Assembly (NCBI RefSeq): GCF_900109545.1
Contig: NZ_FOAP01000003.1
Location: forward strand, 434,001-498,000
Source: Stigmatella aurantiaca
Lineage (GTDB): Bacteria > Myxococcota > Myxococcia > Myxococcales > Myxococcaceae
Length of the DNA: 64,000 bases
Reading direction: 5' to 3'
The position numbers and the translations under genes were made by a program. Positions 1 through 8,278 of the stretch are shown here, in pieces; positions within the stretch are counted from its first letter, which is position 1, and every line of letters begins with the position of its first letter. A model generated the notes under the pieces. It did no database searches. It was not told the DNA's origin and was given only the letters and a program-made list of their open reading frames with translations.

Positions 1-2
1 TG

Positions 3-890
3 GAGAAGGCGGCCCTGGGCCCCCTGGGCAAGGTGGTGGAGGCCGTGAAGGACTCCTTCCTGGATATCCCCAGCAACATCCAGATGGGCCTGGATGTCTT
101 CCAGTCCGCGCACCTGAAGGAGCTGGAGCGGCTCTTCGGCAAGGATTCCAAGCCGGACCGGATGTTCGACGGGCAGCTCGTGGGCACGCAGGGGCAGACC
201 TTCCCGCCGGACACGCCGCTGAACCGGATTCCGGGCGTCACGCCCCGGGACAACCCGGAGCCGAAGGAGACGATTCTCTACGTCAACGGCATCATGACGC
301 CGGTGGAGGGCCAGCTCCGGGAGATGCAGTCCATCGCGGACACCTCGGGGGCCAAGGTGCTGGGCATCCACAACGCCACGCAGGGGCTGACGGCGGACCT
401 GGCCCAGTGCGTGACGGACAAGCTCGACAAGGGCACGAACCCCGCCGTGGACACGCTGGCGGACACCCTCTACGCGGAGCTGAAGGCGGGCCGGGACGTG
501 AGCGTGATGGGCTATAGCCAGGGCGGGCTCATCACCGCGCGGGCCCTGTCCGATGTGCAGAACCGGCTGCGCGTGGAGGACGGCCTGTCCCAGGCGGACA
601 CCGAGAAGCTGATGAGCCACCTGAAGGTGGAGACGTTCGGGGCCGCCTCGACGCGCTACCCGGACGGCCCCCAGTACGTGCACTACATCAACGAGGCGGA
701 CGCGGTGCCCACGCTCACGGGGCTGGGCGGGAGCGTGGATCCGCTGGCCTTCTTCAAGGACGCGGGCAAGGGGGCGGTGGTGTACCGCTTCACCGATGGG
801 AACTTCAACCCCATCAGCAACCACATGCTGGACACCCTGTACATGAGTCACCGGGTGCCCTTCGAGCAAGCCCGCACGGGCCGGTTCTGA
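3..890 (+). CDS. alpha/beta-hydrolase (lipase-like), 5' end outside window
   Basis: The frame is open to the window edge, so the N-terminus is missing; a GTG at 33 is the first visible start but probably internal. The protein has the alpha/beta-hydrolase nucleophile elbow GYSQGG (bases about 510-527), preceded by a strand ending in YVNGIM that resembles the oxyanion-side segment of lipases. A DADAVPT-like stretch (NEADAVPT) and a later SNHMLDT histidine are plausible acid and histidine members of the triad. No signal peptide can be assessed. The last 353 bases are repeated almost exactly at 3612-3964, beyond the inserted three-gene cassette. Fold is fairly certain; substrate is unknown. Confidence 0.7.
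   Translation, partial: EKAALGPLGKVVEAVKDSFLDIPSNIQMGLDVFQSAHLKELERLFGKDSKPDRMFDGQLVGTQGQTFPPDTPLNRIPGVTPRDNPEPKETILYVNGIMTPVEGQLREMQSIADTSGAKVLGIHNATQGLTADLAQCVTDKLDKGTNPAVDTLADTLYAELKAGRDVSVMGYSQGGLITARALSDVQNRLRVEDGLSQADTEKLMSHLKVETFGAASTRYPDGPQYVHYINEADAVPTLTGLGGSVDPLAFFKDAGKGAVVYRFTDGNFNPISNHMLDTLYMSHRVPFEQARTGRF
538..890 (+). repeat. direct repeat, left copy (353 bp) flanking ATPase-PIN-ligase cassette
   Basis: Bases 538-890 match 3612-3964 at a constant offset of 3074. By eye the first 240 or so bases are identical, and about nine substitutions fall in the last 110 bases. The repeat starts just after the serine elbow of the hydrolase and ends exactly at its stop codon. Outside it the two flanks are unrelated. 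The cassette at 959-3517 lies between the copies. Confidence 0.9.
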
Positions 891-958
891 CAGGACAGCC
901 CCTCCATCGTGAGGTTGCGACGAGAAGTAGAGCTGGATGGGTGATAGGATCCTCAGCC

Positions 959-2335
959 ATGTTCACGCAACTGCGCATCCAGAACTTCAAAGCATGGAGA
1001 GACACAGAGACCATTCGTCTCGCGCCACTGACCGTTTTCTTCGGACCCAATAGCTCCGGTAAGACGAGCCTTCTGCAGTTTCTGTTGCTGTTGAAGCAAA
1101 CAATGGAATCGCCCGACCGTAAGCAGGTTTTCAATTTGGACGGGAGCCACGCGTACATCAATTTTGGCAGTTGGTCGGAGATGGTTTTTGGGGGGGATGT
1201 TGACAAGGGACTGAATTTTAGATTCGCGTGGCAAGTACCAAATACTCTGGGAAATGAAGGGATTATCGAATTAACTCAAGGAAAATCGCTGGAGTTTAGT
1301 GCCGAAATCGGCCCAACGGGACACTCTCCAATGAGGGTCCAAACATTTGGTTACAGAGGAGTAAACCCGGCGATCGTATCTCCTGCGGCAGAGCCGCAGT
1401 CGGTGATTGGAATGCGCTATCGCCTTGAAAAAAATGCCTACGAGATGGTGCCTAGCAGGCTTAACCAACTGTTAAAGGGCCGGGTGCTGTCGGCTCCAAA
1501 ACGTTTCTACGGATTTCCGGAGGAAGCACCGGGACTAGTAGTAGACGATCTTGAACTTGAGTTGGAGCGGCAGCTCGATTCTACTCAATACTTAGGACCG
1601 CTGCGAGATAGCTCTGATCGATTATACGCGTGGTCTGGAGGGGCACCTGGCGAGGTAGGGTTCGCCGGAGAAAACACGATTGCTGCGTTGCTTGCTGCGC
1701 AAGGCAATCTGCTGCAATTGCCGAATGAGAGTGAGCCCACTCGATTAGAAGTGCTTCTTGCGAACTGGCTCGTTCGGATAGGGCTTCTTGAGTCATTCGA
1801 GGTCAAGTCGGTTGGATCTGAGACAAGCCTCTATCGGATCATGGTTCGCACTCCTGGCAATCACCGGCAAGTCAACTTGGCCGATGTCGGTTTTGGAGTA
1901 TCCCAGGTGCTGCCTGTGTTGGTGCAATTGCTCTGCGCCGAACCTGATACCTCGCTCATCTTCGAGCAGCCAGAGATCCACTTGCACCCCAAAGTTCAAT
2001 CGGAACTCGCGGATCTGTTCATTGAGACCCTCCGGATGAGACAAAAGGGGCGGCCGCGGAATATCCAATGCTTGGTAGAGAGCCACTCGGAACATTTCCT
2101 CCGCCGTCTCCAACTCCGCATCGCGGATAAAACACTGACGCCAGACCAAGTCGCTCTCTATTTCTGTAACCCCGGGCCTGAAGGTTCCACAATCGAGGAA
2201 CTCCAGGTGGACAAGTATGGGCGAATCGCCAACTGGCCCGAAAATTTCTTCGGAGACTCTCTGGGCGATACGGAGAAGCAGATGGACGTCATGCTCAACC
2301 GTATGGAGGAGGAGGAGTCGAATGCCTCCGGATGA
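959..2335 (+). CDS. AAA-family ATPase with DUF3696-like C-terminus (candidate defence sensor)
   Basis: Predicted 458-residue SMC/OLD-type ATPase. Seen: N-terminal RIQNFKAW typical of the family, Walker A GPNSSGKT at residues 29-36, an ABC-like signature DVGFGVSQ near 312, and Walker B ending FEQPEIHLHP near 335. A SHSEHF segment follows, then a tail (YGRIANWPENFF) like DUF3696. The ATG at 959 is chosen over the upstream GTG at 941 because family proteins begin directly at this first strand. The stop overlaps the PIN gene by 14 nt. Base composition is clearly lower in GC than the surrounding genes, with TTA, ATA and AAT codons common, which suggests transfer. Related ATPases gate nucleases in anti-phage systems; that role here is inference. 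Confidence 0.85.
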   Translation: MFTQLRIQNFKAWRDTETIRLAPLTVFFGPNSSGKTSLLQFLLLLKQTMESPDRKQVFNLDGSHAYINFGSWSEMVFGGDVDKGLNFRFAWQVPNTLGNEGIIELTQGKSLEFSAEIGPTGHSPMRVQTFGYRGVNPAIVSPAAEPQSVIGMRYRLEKNAYEMVPSRLNQLLKGRVLSAPKRFYGFPEEAPGLVVDDLELELERQLDSTQYLGPLRDSSDRLYAWSGGAPGEVGFAGENTIAALLAAQGNLLQLPNESEPTRLEVLLANWLVRIGLLESFEVKSVGSETSLYRIMVRTPGNHRQVNLADVGFGVSQVLPVLVQLLCAEPDTSLIFEQPEIHLHPKVQSELADLFIETLRMRQKGRPRNIQCLVESHSEHFLRRLQLRIADKTLTPDQVALYFCNPGPEGSTIEELQVDKYGRIANWPENFFGDSLGDTEKQMDVMLNRMEEEESNASG

Positions 2336-2837
2336 CCATGTCGTAGACACCAACGTGCTTTTGTTGGCAAGCGCGAGCGACGCTCACTCTCCATTCAAGG
2401 ACAGTACCCATGTGCCGCTGGCAGAACAGAGATTGGTGTTGGAATGGCTGATCGCGTTTCGTAAGGATCGAACGCGCCACTTGGTTCTTGACTCCCAACA
2501 AGAGCTGATGCGCGAATACAGGAAACAACTCGGAAAGAACGATTACGGGTACAAAGTCATCGTTGAGAAACTTCAATCGGCCCGGTTCCACCGAATCGAA
2601 CTAGATGAGGAGGGTGCGGCTCAGCTACCGGAGCCGCTGCGAAGCGAGGTCAAGGACAGGTCAGACCGCAAGTTCGTCGCGGTGGTTCTTGCAGATGGAG
2701 GCCAAAGTTCCTTGGTCAATGCTTGTGATACCGACTGGTACGACTGCGAGAACGCGCTCAAGCAGGCTGGGATCAAAGTGGATCAGCTTATCAGCGGCTG
2801 GTGCCGGGCCAAACACGCGGAGAAGAACGCGAAGTGA
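2322..2837 (+). CDS. PIN-like ribonuclease (171 aa)
   Basis: Starts at ATG 2322 inside the ATPase gene, so translation is probably coupled. It has the acidic pattern of a PIN domain: D9 in VVDTNVLL, E61 in QQELMREY, D115 in DRSDRKFVAV and D136/D138 in NACDTDWYD. These would form the metal site of a single-strand RNase. Its length fits a single PIN domain with no antitoxin-like partner of VapB type nearby. Its neighbours are an ATPase and an RNA ligase, so it is best read as the cutting effector of a three-gene system. The family call rests on the motif pattern and is fairly good; the target (tRNA, rRNA or mRNA) is unknown. Confidence 0.75.
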   Translation: MPPDDHVVDTNVLLLASASDAHSPFKDSTHVPLAEQRLVLEWLIAFRKDRTRHLVLDSQQELMREYRKQLGKNDYGYKVIVEKLQSARFHRIELDEEGAAQLPEPLRSEVKDRSDRKFVAVVLADGGQSSLVNACDTDWYDCENALKQAGIKVDQLISGWCRAKHAEKNAK

Positions 2838-3517
2838 GTGCGATGGAATTTTTCAAATTTCCTCACACCCCGCATTTGGCTTGGCTTTCTTCTACCCCTG
2901 CGCGCCAAGACAAAGTGCTCTCGCCGTCCGAGGTTCGGCAATTTCTCTCAGGCGAGGTGCTCATTGAGGAGAAGGTGGATGGTGCCAACCTTGGCATTTC
3001 CATCGACTCTTCCGGCAACCTTCGGGCGCAGAACCGTGGTTCCTTTCTGGGCACCCGTGCTTCGCCCCAGTTCCAGCCTCTCTGGTCTTGGTTAGAAGCC
3101 AGGCGCGAGCGCTTCATCGAAGTACTCGGACAGCGGCTCATGCTGTTCGGTGAATGGTGCTTCGCTGTCCACAGCATCCGCTACGACGCTCTACCGGATT
3201 GGTTTCTAGCCTTCGACGTCTATGACCGTGGGGTAGGCCGTTTCTGGTCTGCGGAGCGTCGGGATGCTCTGATCCAGGAACTCGGGCTCGCGGGGGTCCC
3301 TGTGCTCGCCCGGGGACGGTTCACTCTTGCTGAGGTTCAGATGCTCCTCGGCCCTTCCAAGCTGACCCGGGGGCCGATGGAAGGGCTCTACCTTCGGCGT
3401 GACCAGGGTGGCTTCTTGGAGACCCGGGCCAAACTCGTGAGCCCTGAGTTCATTCAGGGGATCGAGGAGCACTGGTCCGCGCGTCCGTTGGAGAGGAATG
3501 TGCTCGCTCGGGGCTGA
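2834..3517 (+). CDS. RNA ligase (Rnl2-like nucleotidyltransferase domain)
   Basis: GTG at 2834 gives a GTGA overlap with the PIN stop; ATG 2843 is the alternative start. All nucleotidyltransferase motifs are visible: motif I EEKVDGAN with the Lys that would carry AMP (K44 counting from ATG 2843), an NRG segment after it, LFGEW and LPDWFLAFDVYD (motifs III/IIIa), EGLYLRR (motif IV) and RAKLV (motif V). At about 225 residues it is little more than the catalytic domain, as in small RNA ligases; no OB fold or DNA-ligase zinc domain is seen. It should seal nicked or broken RNA using ATP. Its coupling to a PIN nuclease suggests repair or immunity against the cut RNA. Confidence 0.85.
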   Translation: MSAMEFFKFPHTPHLAWLSSTPARQDKVLSPSEVRQFLSGEVLIEEKVDGANLGISIDSSGNLRAQNRGSFLGTRASPQFQPLWSWLEARRERFIEVLGQRLMLFGEWCFAVHSIRYDALPDWFLAFDVYDRGVGRFWSAERRDALIQELGLAGVPVLARGRFTLAEVQMLLGPSKLTRGPMEGLYLRRDQGGFLETRAKLVSPEFIQGIEEHWSARPLERNVLARG

Positions 3518-3611
3518 GTCGTCTGACGGCCAATAGCTCGGGCAGGGGCTGCCCAAAGGAGCCGCCTCCGGCATCCTCTGGATGAATGATTAGTGCCATT
3601 GAGGTGGCCCC

Positions 3612-3964
3612 CGCGGGCCCTGTCCGATGTGCAGAACCGGCTGCGCGTGGAGGACGGCCTGTCCCAGGCGGACACCGAGAAGCTGATGAGCCACCTGAAG
3701 GTGGAGACGTTCGGGGCCGCCTCGACGCGCTACCCGGACGGCCCCCAGTACGTGCACTACATCAACGAGGCGGACGCGGTGCCCACGCTCACGGGGCTGG
3801 GCGGGAGCGTGGATCCGCTGGCCTTCTTCAAGGACGCGGGCAAGGGGGCGGTGGTGCACCGCTTCACCGATGGGAACTTCAACCCCATCAGCAATCACAT
3901 GCTGGACACCCTGTACATGAACCACCGGGTGCCCTTCGAGGAGGCCCGCGCGGGCCACTTCTGA
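3612..3964 (+). pseudogene. 3' fragment of alpha/beta-hydrolase gene (right copy of direct repeat)
   Basis: Carries the last roughly 117 codons of the same hydrolase found at 3-890, starting after the GYSQGG elbow, so it lacks the nucleophile and cannot be an active esterase. The GTG/ATG codons near 3586-3593 precede unrelated sequence. Substitutions are concentrated near its 3' end and the frame is intact, which suggests either recent duplication or recent gene conversion from the left copy. It ends two bases before the convergent pilA stop. Confidence 0.8.
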
Positions 3965-3966
3965 TT

Positions 3967-4608
3967 TCAGTCGCAGTTCACGTCGTTGGCGGTGTTGAAG
4001 GGCTCTCCGGCGGAGACGGCCTCCGACAACGCCATGGACGGGCACTCGGGCGAGAGAATGCCATCCGCGGAGGAGATGAGCCAGCTGTCTGCATACTGTT
4101 CGGAATCGGAGTTGTTATCCACATCTCCGGCGCCATAGGCCAGGAAATCCCAGTCCGAATTCGAGCCGTAGATACCTGGCGCATTGGTCATGCCGTTCGC
4201 GGTGCCGTGGGAGTTCCACGACGCGATCGGCACCAAGGTGGGCGTGAAGATGCTGGGGAGCGAGGGGTACTTGAAGAGGTCCGCGCCGATACAGGTGTCA
4301 TCGTTGTGGACCTGTGCGTCGAGGGTGCTGCGATCCTCGTACGAGCTGCAGTCTCCCAGTTGGTAGCTGTAGCGGTTACCCCGCTCGGGGGCGAAGCCAC
4401 TGGCATGAATTGACGCGGAAGGCTTGCGCTGCTGCGTGCGAAGGCCGGTGAAGAGGCTCTTGAGGTTGACGTTGACTTCGGACTGGCGGGCGCGGGCCTG
4501 GAAGCGGTTGAAGCTGGGAATGGCAATGGCCGCGAGGATGCCGATGATGGCCACGACAATCATCAGCTCGATGAGGGTAAAGCCAGACTGCTGACGGCGC
4601 TGCGTCAT
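3967..4608 (-). CDS. pilA: type IV pilin, PilA-like
   Basis: Encodes a 213-residue prepilin: short basic leader, cleavage site SG/FTLIE, Glu5 and a hydrophobic alpha1 helix ([15 protein letters not shown]). The mid-region [10 protein letters not shown] and the C-terminal NTANDVNCD resemble what I recall of the Myxococcus xanthus major pilin, whose length is also similar. Two cysteines near the end could form the D-loop disulphide. ATG 4608 has a GGAG about nine bases upstream and a consensus sigma-54 promoter further up. Pilin subunits polymerise into type IV pili used for social gliding. Paralogous minor pilin is possible but less likely. Confidence 0.9.
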   Translation of the reverse strand: MTQRRQQSGFTLIELMIVVAIIGILAAIAIPSFNRFQARARQSEVNVNLKSLFTGLRTQQRKPSASIHASGFAPERGNRYSYQLGDCSSYEDRSTLDAQVHNDDTCIGADLFKYPSLPSIFTPTLVPIASWNSHGTANGMTNAPGIYGSNSDWDFLAYGAGDVDNNSDSEQYADSWLISSADGILSPECPSMALSEAVSAGEPFNTANDVNCD

Positions 4609-4654
4609 GAGACGACTCCGGGGTTGTGTGGGAAGGACAACGCCGGGAAGCCAA

Positions 4655-4670
4655 AGCAAGCGGCACGCCA
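4655..4670 (-). promoter_or_regulatory. sigma-54 (-24/-12) promoter of pilA
   Basis: Read on the minus strand the site is TGGCGTGCCGCTTGCT, which fits the sigma-54 consensus TGGCRYRNNNNTTGCW at every position. Transcription would begin about 12 bases downstream, leaving a leader of roughly 35 bases before ATG 4608. Myxococcus pilA is known to be sigma-54 dependent through PilS/PilR, which supports the assignment. Confidence 0.8.
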
Positions 4671-4793
4671 GCCTTTCACAAGGCAAGCGTGCAAGGGATT
4701 ACCGGGAGTTGGCTCAGGGAACGCGGTGAAACATGACAAAGCGCGGCAGCCGCTGACGTGCTTGGGCACTGAGCGGCCTGCCGGCGCGCGGCC

Positions 4794-5711
4794 TCAGGGC
4801 ACTTCGCGGCCCATGGCGGCGCGCCACACCGCGAACCAGTCCTGCGTGTCCAGGGGGAGCGAGAGCGCCCGCGCCGCCCCGGCGATGCGCTCGGGCTGAT
4901 TGGTGCCAATCACGGGAAGGATCCGGGCGGGGTGCCGCAGGAGCCACGCATAGGCCACCGTGTCGGCGGCCACGCCGTACTTGTGGCCCAGTCCGTGCAA
5001 AACCTCGCGGATTTTGCCTTCCGCTTCGCCCTGTCCTGTCATCAACCGCCCGCCTGCGAGCGGAGACCAGCCCATGGGCAGGATGCGGTGTTTCAGGCAG
5101 TGGTCCAGCGTCCCGTCCAGGAAGGGCTCGGGCCGCAGCGGGTGGAGCTCCACCTGGTTCGTGACGAGCGGCATGGGCAGGTAGCTCGACAGCATGTCGA
5201 ACTGGGCCGGGGTGAAGTTGGAGACGCCCACGTGCCGCACCTTGCCCTGCTCCACCAGCAGGCGCAGCGCCTCGGCCACCTCGGCCGGGTCCAGCAGGGG
5301 GCTCGGCCGGTGCAGCAAGAGCACGTCGATGTAATCCGTGGCGAGGTTGCGCAGGGACTGCTCCACGGAGCCGATGAGGTGCCCGCGCGAGTAGTCGTAG
5401 TGCTGAATCCAGTTCTGCGGCCGCGCCGGATTCGTCAGCATGATGCCGCACTTGGTCACCAGCTCCAGCCGCTGCCGCAGCCCGGGGCTCGTCCGGAGCG
5501 CGTGGCCGAACACCTCCTCGCAGCGGTAGCCGCCGTAGATGTCCGCATGGTCGATGGTGGTGATGCCCAGCTCGAGGCAGGCGTGAAGCTTTCCCAGCAC
5601 CCGCTCGGGGCTCGCCCCCTGGGGGTCCTCGAGCAGCCGCCAGACACCGTAGATGAGCCGGGAGACCTCGGGGCCCTGGGGGGCCATCTTCACGCGCATG
5701 GGAGAGTTCAT
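4794..5711 (-). CDS. aldo/keto reductase, YdhF-like
   Basis: 305-residue TIM-barrel NADPH-dependent oxidoreductase. The catalytic tetrad is visible: Asp and Tyr in DHADIYGG, Lys in VTKCGI, His in LLLHRPSP. The nucleotide-binding end has GWSPLAGG and PVIGTNQPERI. The order and the HRPSPL segment are closest to the E. coli YdhF branch. It follows dnaA on the same strand after 26 bases and may be co-transcribed with it. Substrate unknown. Confidence 0.9.
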   Translation of the reverse strand: MNSPMRVKMAPQGPEVSRLIYGVWRLLEDPQGASPERVLGKLHACLELGITTIDHADIYGGYRCEEVFGHALRTSPGLRQRLELVTKCGIMLTNPARPQNWIQHYDYSRGHLIGSVEQSLRNLATDYIDVLLLHRPSPLLDPAEVAEALRLLVEQGKVRHVGVSNFTPAQFDMLSSYLPMPLVTNQVELHPLRPEPFLDGTLDHCLKHRILPMGWSPLAGGRLMTGQGEAEGKIREVLHGLGHKYGVAADTVAYAWLLRHPARILPVIGTNQPERIAGAARALSLPLDTQDWFAVWRAAMGREVP

Positions 5712-5737
5712 CCCGCCATGCTAGCGGCTCGGTGGCG

Positions 5738-7087
5738 TCAGGGGCTCAGCTTCGCTTCCAGCTCCGCGAGCTCGCGCTTGAGCCCGGCGTCCGACTCGCG
5801 CAGCCCCTCCACCTTGCGCACCGCGGAGATGACGGTGGAGTGGTCCTTGTTGAACCGCGAGGCAATCTCCGGGAACGAGCTCTTCGTCAGCTTGCGGCTC
5901 AGGTACATGGCCACCTGGCGCGCGTGCGCCAGCGCCTTGTGCCGCCGGTCCTCGCGCAGCGCCTCCACGGTGACTTTGTAGTAGCGGGCCACCTCGCGCT
6001 GGATGCCCTCCACGTCCACGGCGGGGTTGGTGGGCAGGATGTCCTTGAGCACCTGCGAGGCGAACTCCACCGTCACCGGCTGCCGGCTCAGGCTGTGGAT
6101 GGCCGACAGCTTCACCAGCGCCCCCTCCAGCTCGCGCACGTTCTTCTGGATGTGCTTGGCGATGAAGTGCGCCACCTCGTCCGGCAGCCCCAGCCCCTCG
6201 GCCTCCGCCTTCTTCTGGAGGATGGCCACGCGCGTCTCGTAGCTGGGCTCGCGGATGTCCGTCAGAAGCCCCATGGCGAAGCGGCTGCGCAGCCGCTCCT
6301 CCAGCCCCGGGATTTCCGAGGGCACCGTGTCGCTGGTGAGCACGATGGCCTTGTTCTGCTCATACAAGGTGTTGAAGGTGTAGAAGAACTCCTTCTGCGT
6401 CTCCTCGCGCTTGCCCAGGAACTGGATGTCGTCGATGAGCAGCACGTCGCACTCGTCGCGGAACTTGCGGCGGAACTCCGTCATCCGGTGCTCGCGCACG
6501 CTCTCCACGTACTCGTTGGTGAACTGCTCGCTGGACAGGTACACCACGCGCTGGGCGGGGTTGCGCTCCCAGATGAGGTTGCCCACCGCGTGAAGCAGGT
6601 GCGTCTTGCCCAGGCCCGTGCCGCCATAGATGTAGAGCGGGTTGTAGTGGTGCCCGGGCTTGTCGGCCACGGCGGCGGCTGCGGCGGCGGGGAGCTGGTT
6701 GCTGTCGGCCACCACGAAGGTGCCAAAGGTGAACCGGGGGCTCAGCCGGGGCGGGCGCGCGGTGTTGGCCACCGTGGCGGGGGTGGGCACGGGGTGCAGC
6801 GAGGGGGGCGGCGCCTCCACGACTTCGTAGGCCACCTTGCCCAGCCCGTCACCCACCCGGGCCAGCGTGGACTCGAGCAGCGCCCGGTAGTGGTCATCGA
6901 CCCAATCCCGGAAAAACCGGTCCGGTACACCCAGCACGAGCGAGCCCTCCCGGACGTCCAGGGCACACATCCGCTCCAGCCACGTCAGGGCGTAGGTCTT
7001 CCCGTCCTGGCGGATGGTCTCCAGGGTCCGGGCCCACACCCGGCTGGCGCTGGGCGGGGCGGGAAGGGCTTCAGCGAGGGCGCTCAC
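5738..7087 (-). CDS. dnaA: chromosomal replication initiator DnaA
   Basis: 449 residues from GTG 7087. Domain I is at the N-terminus (WLERM..., FRDWVDDHY), then a short linker with alanine-rich stretch, then the AAA+ domain with Walker A GGTGLGKTH and Walker B LLIDDIQF, arginine-finger region (ERLRSRFAMG) and the C-terminal helix-turn-helix DnaA-box-binding signature KDHSTVISAVRKVE. It unwinds oriC in its ATP form. It is divergent from rpmH across a 353-bp gap, the usual bacterial order at the origin. I saw no DnaA boxes in that gap. Confidence 0.98.
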   Translation of the reverse strand: MSALAEALPAPPSASRVWARTLETIRQDGKTYALTWLERMCALDVREGSLVLGVPDRFFRDWVDDHYRALLESTLARVGDGLGKVAYEVVEAPPPSLHPVPTPATVANTARPPRLSPRFTFGTFVVADSNQLPAAAAAAVADKPGHHYNPLYIYGGTGLGKTHLLHAVGNLIWERNPAQRVVYLSSEQFTNEYVESVREHRMTEFRRKFRDECDVLLIDDIQFLGKREETQKEFFYTFNTLYEQNKAIVLTSDTVPSEIPGLEERLRSRFAMGLLTDIREPSYETRVAILQKKAEAEGLGLPDEVAHFIAKHIQKNVRELEGALVKLSAIHSLSRQPVTVEFASQVLKDILPTNPAVDVEGIQREVARYYKVTVEALREDRRHKALAHARQVAMYLSRKLTKSSFPEIASRFNKDHSTVISAVRKVEGLRESDAGLKRELAELEAKLSP

Positions 7088-7440
7088 ACGGGCCTCAGGG
7101 AAAAGGAAAGCCGGCCAGAGGCCGAGAGGCCGACCGTGCTAACAAAGGGCCTCTGGGCGATCAAGTTTCCGCCCAAAACCGCTGGAAGTTCAGGGACTTC
7201 TCCCCCCGTTTCAGATCGCGGTGGGATCAGGCGCCGGTGAAGGCGTGGGGCCTACCAGGGCTGGGGGCCGGCTGCCTGCTGGAGGCCCCAGGCTGCCGCC
7301 AGAAAAGCGCCGGATGATCGGCCGGATGGGGCAGAATTGAGTTCCAGCGTTGACTTGGGTGGGAGATCGGGTTACGAGCGCCGCCTTTTCCAGTGGCAGC
7401 GCCGGATCAGAGGTGCCGCCGTCGTTTCAGGAGTTAAGCC
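7088..7440. other. dnaA-rpmH divergent intergenic region
   Basis: No gene is seen in these 353 bases. The part nearest rpmH holds a sigma-70-type promoter (listed separately). The part nearest dnaA is GC-rich with several imperfect inverted repeats (for example around 7240-7300), but no TTATCCACA-type box and no AT-rich unwinding tract, so it is unlikely to be oriC by itself. Confidence 0.6.
7350..7378 (+). promoter_or_regulatory. sigma-70-type promoter for the rpmH operon
   Basis: TTGACT at 7350-7355 and TACGAG at 7373-7378 are separated by 17 bases. The -35 is near consensus and the -10 is weaker. It points toward rpmH, with an expected start near 7385 and a leader of about 55 bases. Confidence 0.5.
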
Positions 7441-7593
7441 GTGTCCAAGCGCACGTACCAGCCGTCGAAAGTGAAGCGCAACCGCAAGCACGGGTTCCGC
7501 AAGCGCAACAGCACCCGCGCCGGCCAGGAAGTCCTCAAGCGCCGCCGCGCCAAGGGCCGCAAGCGGCTCGTGGTGTCCGCCGCCAAGAAGTAG
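7441..7593 (+). CDS. rpmH: 50S ribosomal protein L34
   Basis: 50-residue protein from GTG 7441, with a CAGGAG ribosome-binding site about eight bases upstream. The sequence has the L34 signature [20 protein letters not shown] and an Arg/Lys-rich remainder that binds 23S rRNA. It is the first gene of the rpmH-rnpA-yidD-yidC cluster. Its short length means it is easily missed. Confidence 0.97.
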   Translation: MSKRTYQPSKVKRNRKHGFRKRNSTRAGQEVLKRRRAKGRKRLVVSAAKK

Positions 7594-7607
7594 GCCGAGG
7601 GCCTGAC

Positions 7608-8012
7608 GTGACGGCCGAGGGCTCGGGGCCTCCATCGAGGGATGAGCGGTTTCCCAAGACCCTGCGCCTGCTGCGCCGTCACGAGTTTCTCCAGGTCCAG
7701 GGTGGCGGCCAGAAGGTTTCGTCCGACTGCCTGCTGGCGCTGGTGAAGCGCAATGGCCGGGCGCAGACGCGCCTGGGACTCACCATCTCCAGCAAGGTGG
7801 GCAACGCGGTGGTACGGGTGCGCCTGAGGCGCATCCTTCGGGAGTGTTTCCGCAAGCGGCGCTCGCAATGGCCGCCGGGCCTGGACGTGGTGTTGGTGGT
7901 GCGCGCTTCGGCGAACGAGGCCGCCTTCGCCGAGCTGTCCCGCGCCTTCGATGGTGTCACCCGCAAGCTGCAGCGGCTGTTTCCCGCCGCCTCCGGAGGG
8001 GGTCCTTCATGA
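7608..8012 (+). CDS. rnpA: ribonuclease P protein component
   Basis: 134 residues from GTG 7608, 14 bases after the L34 stop. It has the RnpA core: LRRHEFLQV, a strand with [21 protein letters not shown] (basic RNR-like loop here R-V-R-L-R-R) and [10 protein letters not shown]. It assists the RNA of RNase P in trimming tRNA 5' leaders. The start is chosen because it is the first in-frame GTG after rpmH; a slightly later start is possible. It overlaps yidD by ATGA. Confidence 0.95.
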   Translation: MTAEGSGPPSRDERFPKTLRLLRRHEFLQVQGGGQKVSSDCLLALVKRNGRAQTRLGLTISSKVGNAVVRVRLRRILRECFRKRRSQWPPGLDVVLVVRASANEAAFAELSRAFDGVTRKLQRLFPAASGGGPS

Positions 8013-8227
8013 GTCCGCTGGCCTTCCTCCTGGCCCTGCCCATCCATTTCTACCGGCGGTTCATTGGACCGCTGCTGCCCCGGGTGTGCCGTTTCCACCC
8101 TTCCTGCTCCTCGTATGCGCTGCAGGCGCTGGAGAAGCACGGCGGCCTGAAGGGCGCCGGACTCACCACGTGGCGCCTTTTGCGCTGCAACCCCTTCCAC
8201 CCCGGCGGTTTCGACCCGGTGCCTTGA
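8009..8227 (+). CDS. yidD: membrane protein insertion efficiency factor YidD
   Basis: 72-residue protein overlapping rnpA by four bases. It shows the YidD core: [27 protein letters not shown] with conserved cysteines, GGLKG, then [17 protein letters not shown]. The N-terminal amphipathic helix associates with the inner membrane, where it helps YidC-dependent insertion. Confidence 0.95.
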   Translation: MSPLAFLLALPIHFYRRFIGPLLPRVCRFHPSCSSYALQALEKHGGLKGAGLTTWRLLRCNPFHPGGFDPVP

Positions 8228-8278
8228 GCCCGGCGATACCGCCCTGACCGGCCCTCTCCCGCCGGGAGAGGGGAAGCC

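Noticed and set aside
4115-4123. Perfect DnaA box TTATCCACA
   Set aside because: It is a single match inside the pilA coding region (codons for Val-Asp-Asn) with no others nearby, so it is not an origin.
5732-7240. Long open frame on the plus strand opposite dnaA
   Set aside because: GC-rich antisense frame with Leu/Arg/His-rich translation and no family; a shadow of the dnaA gene.
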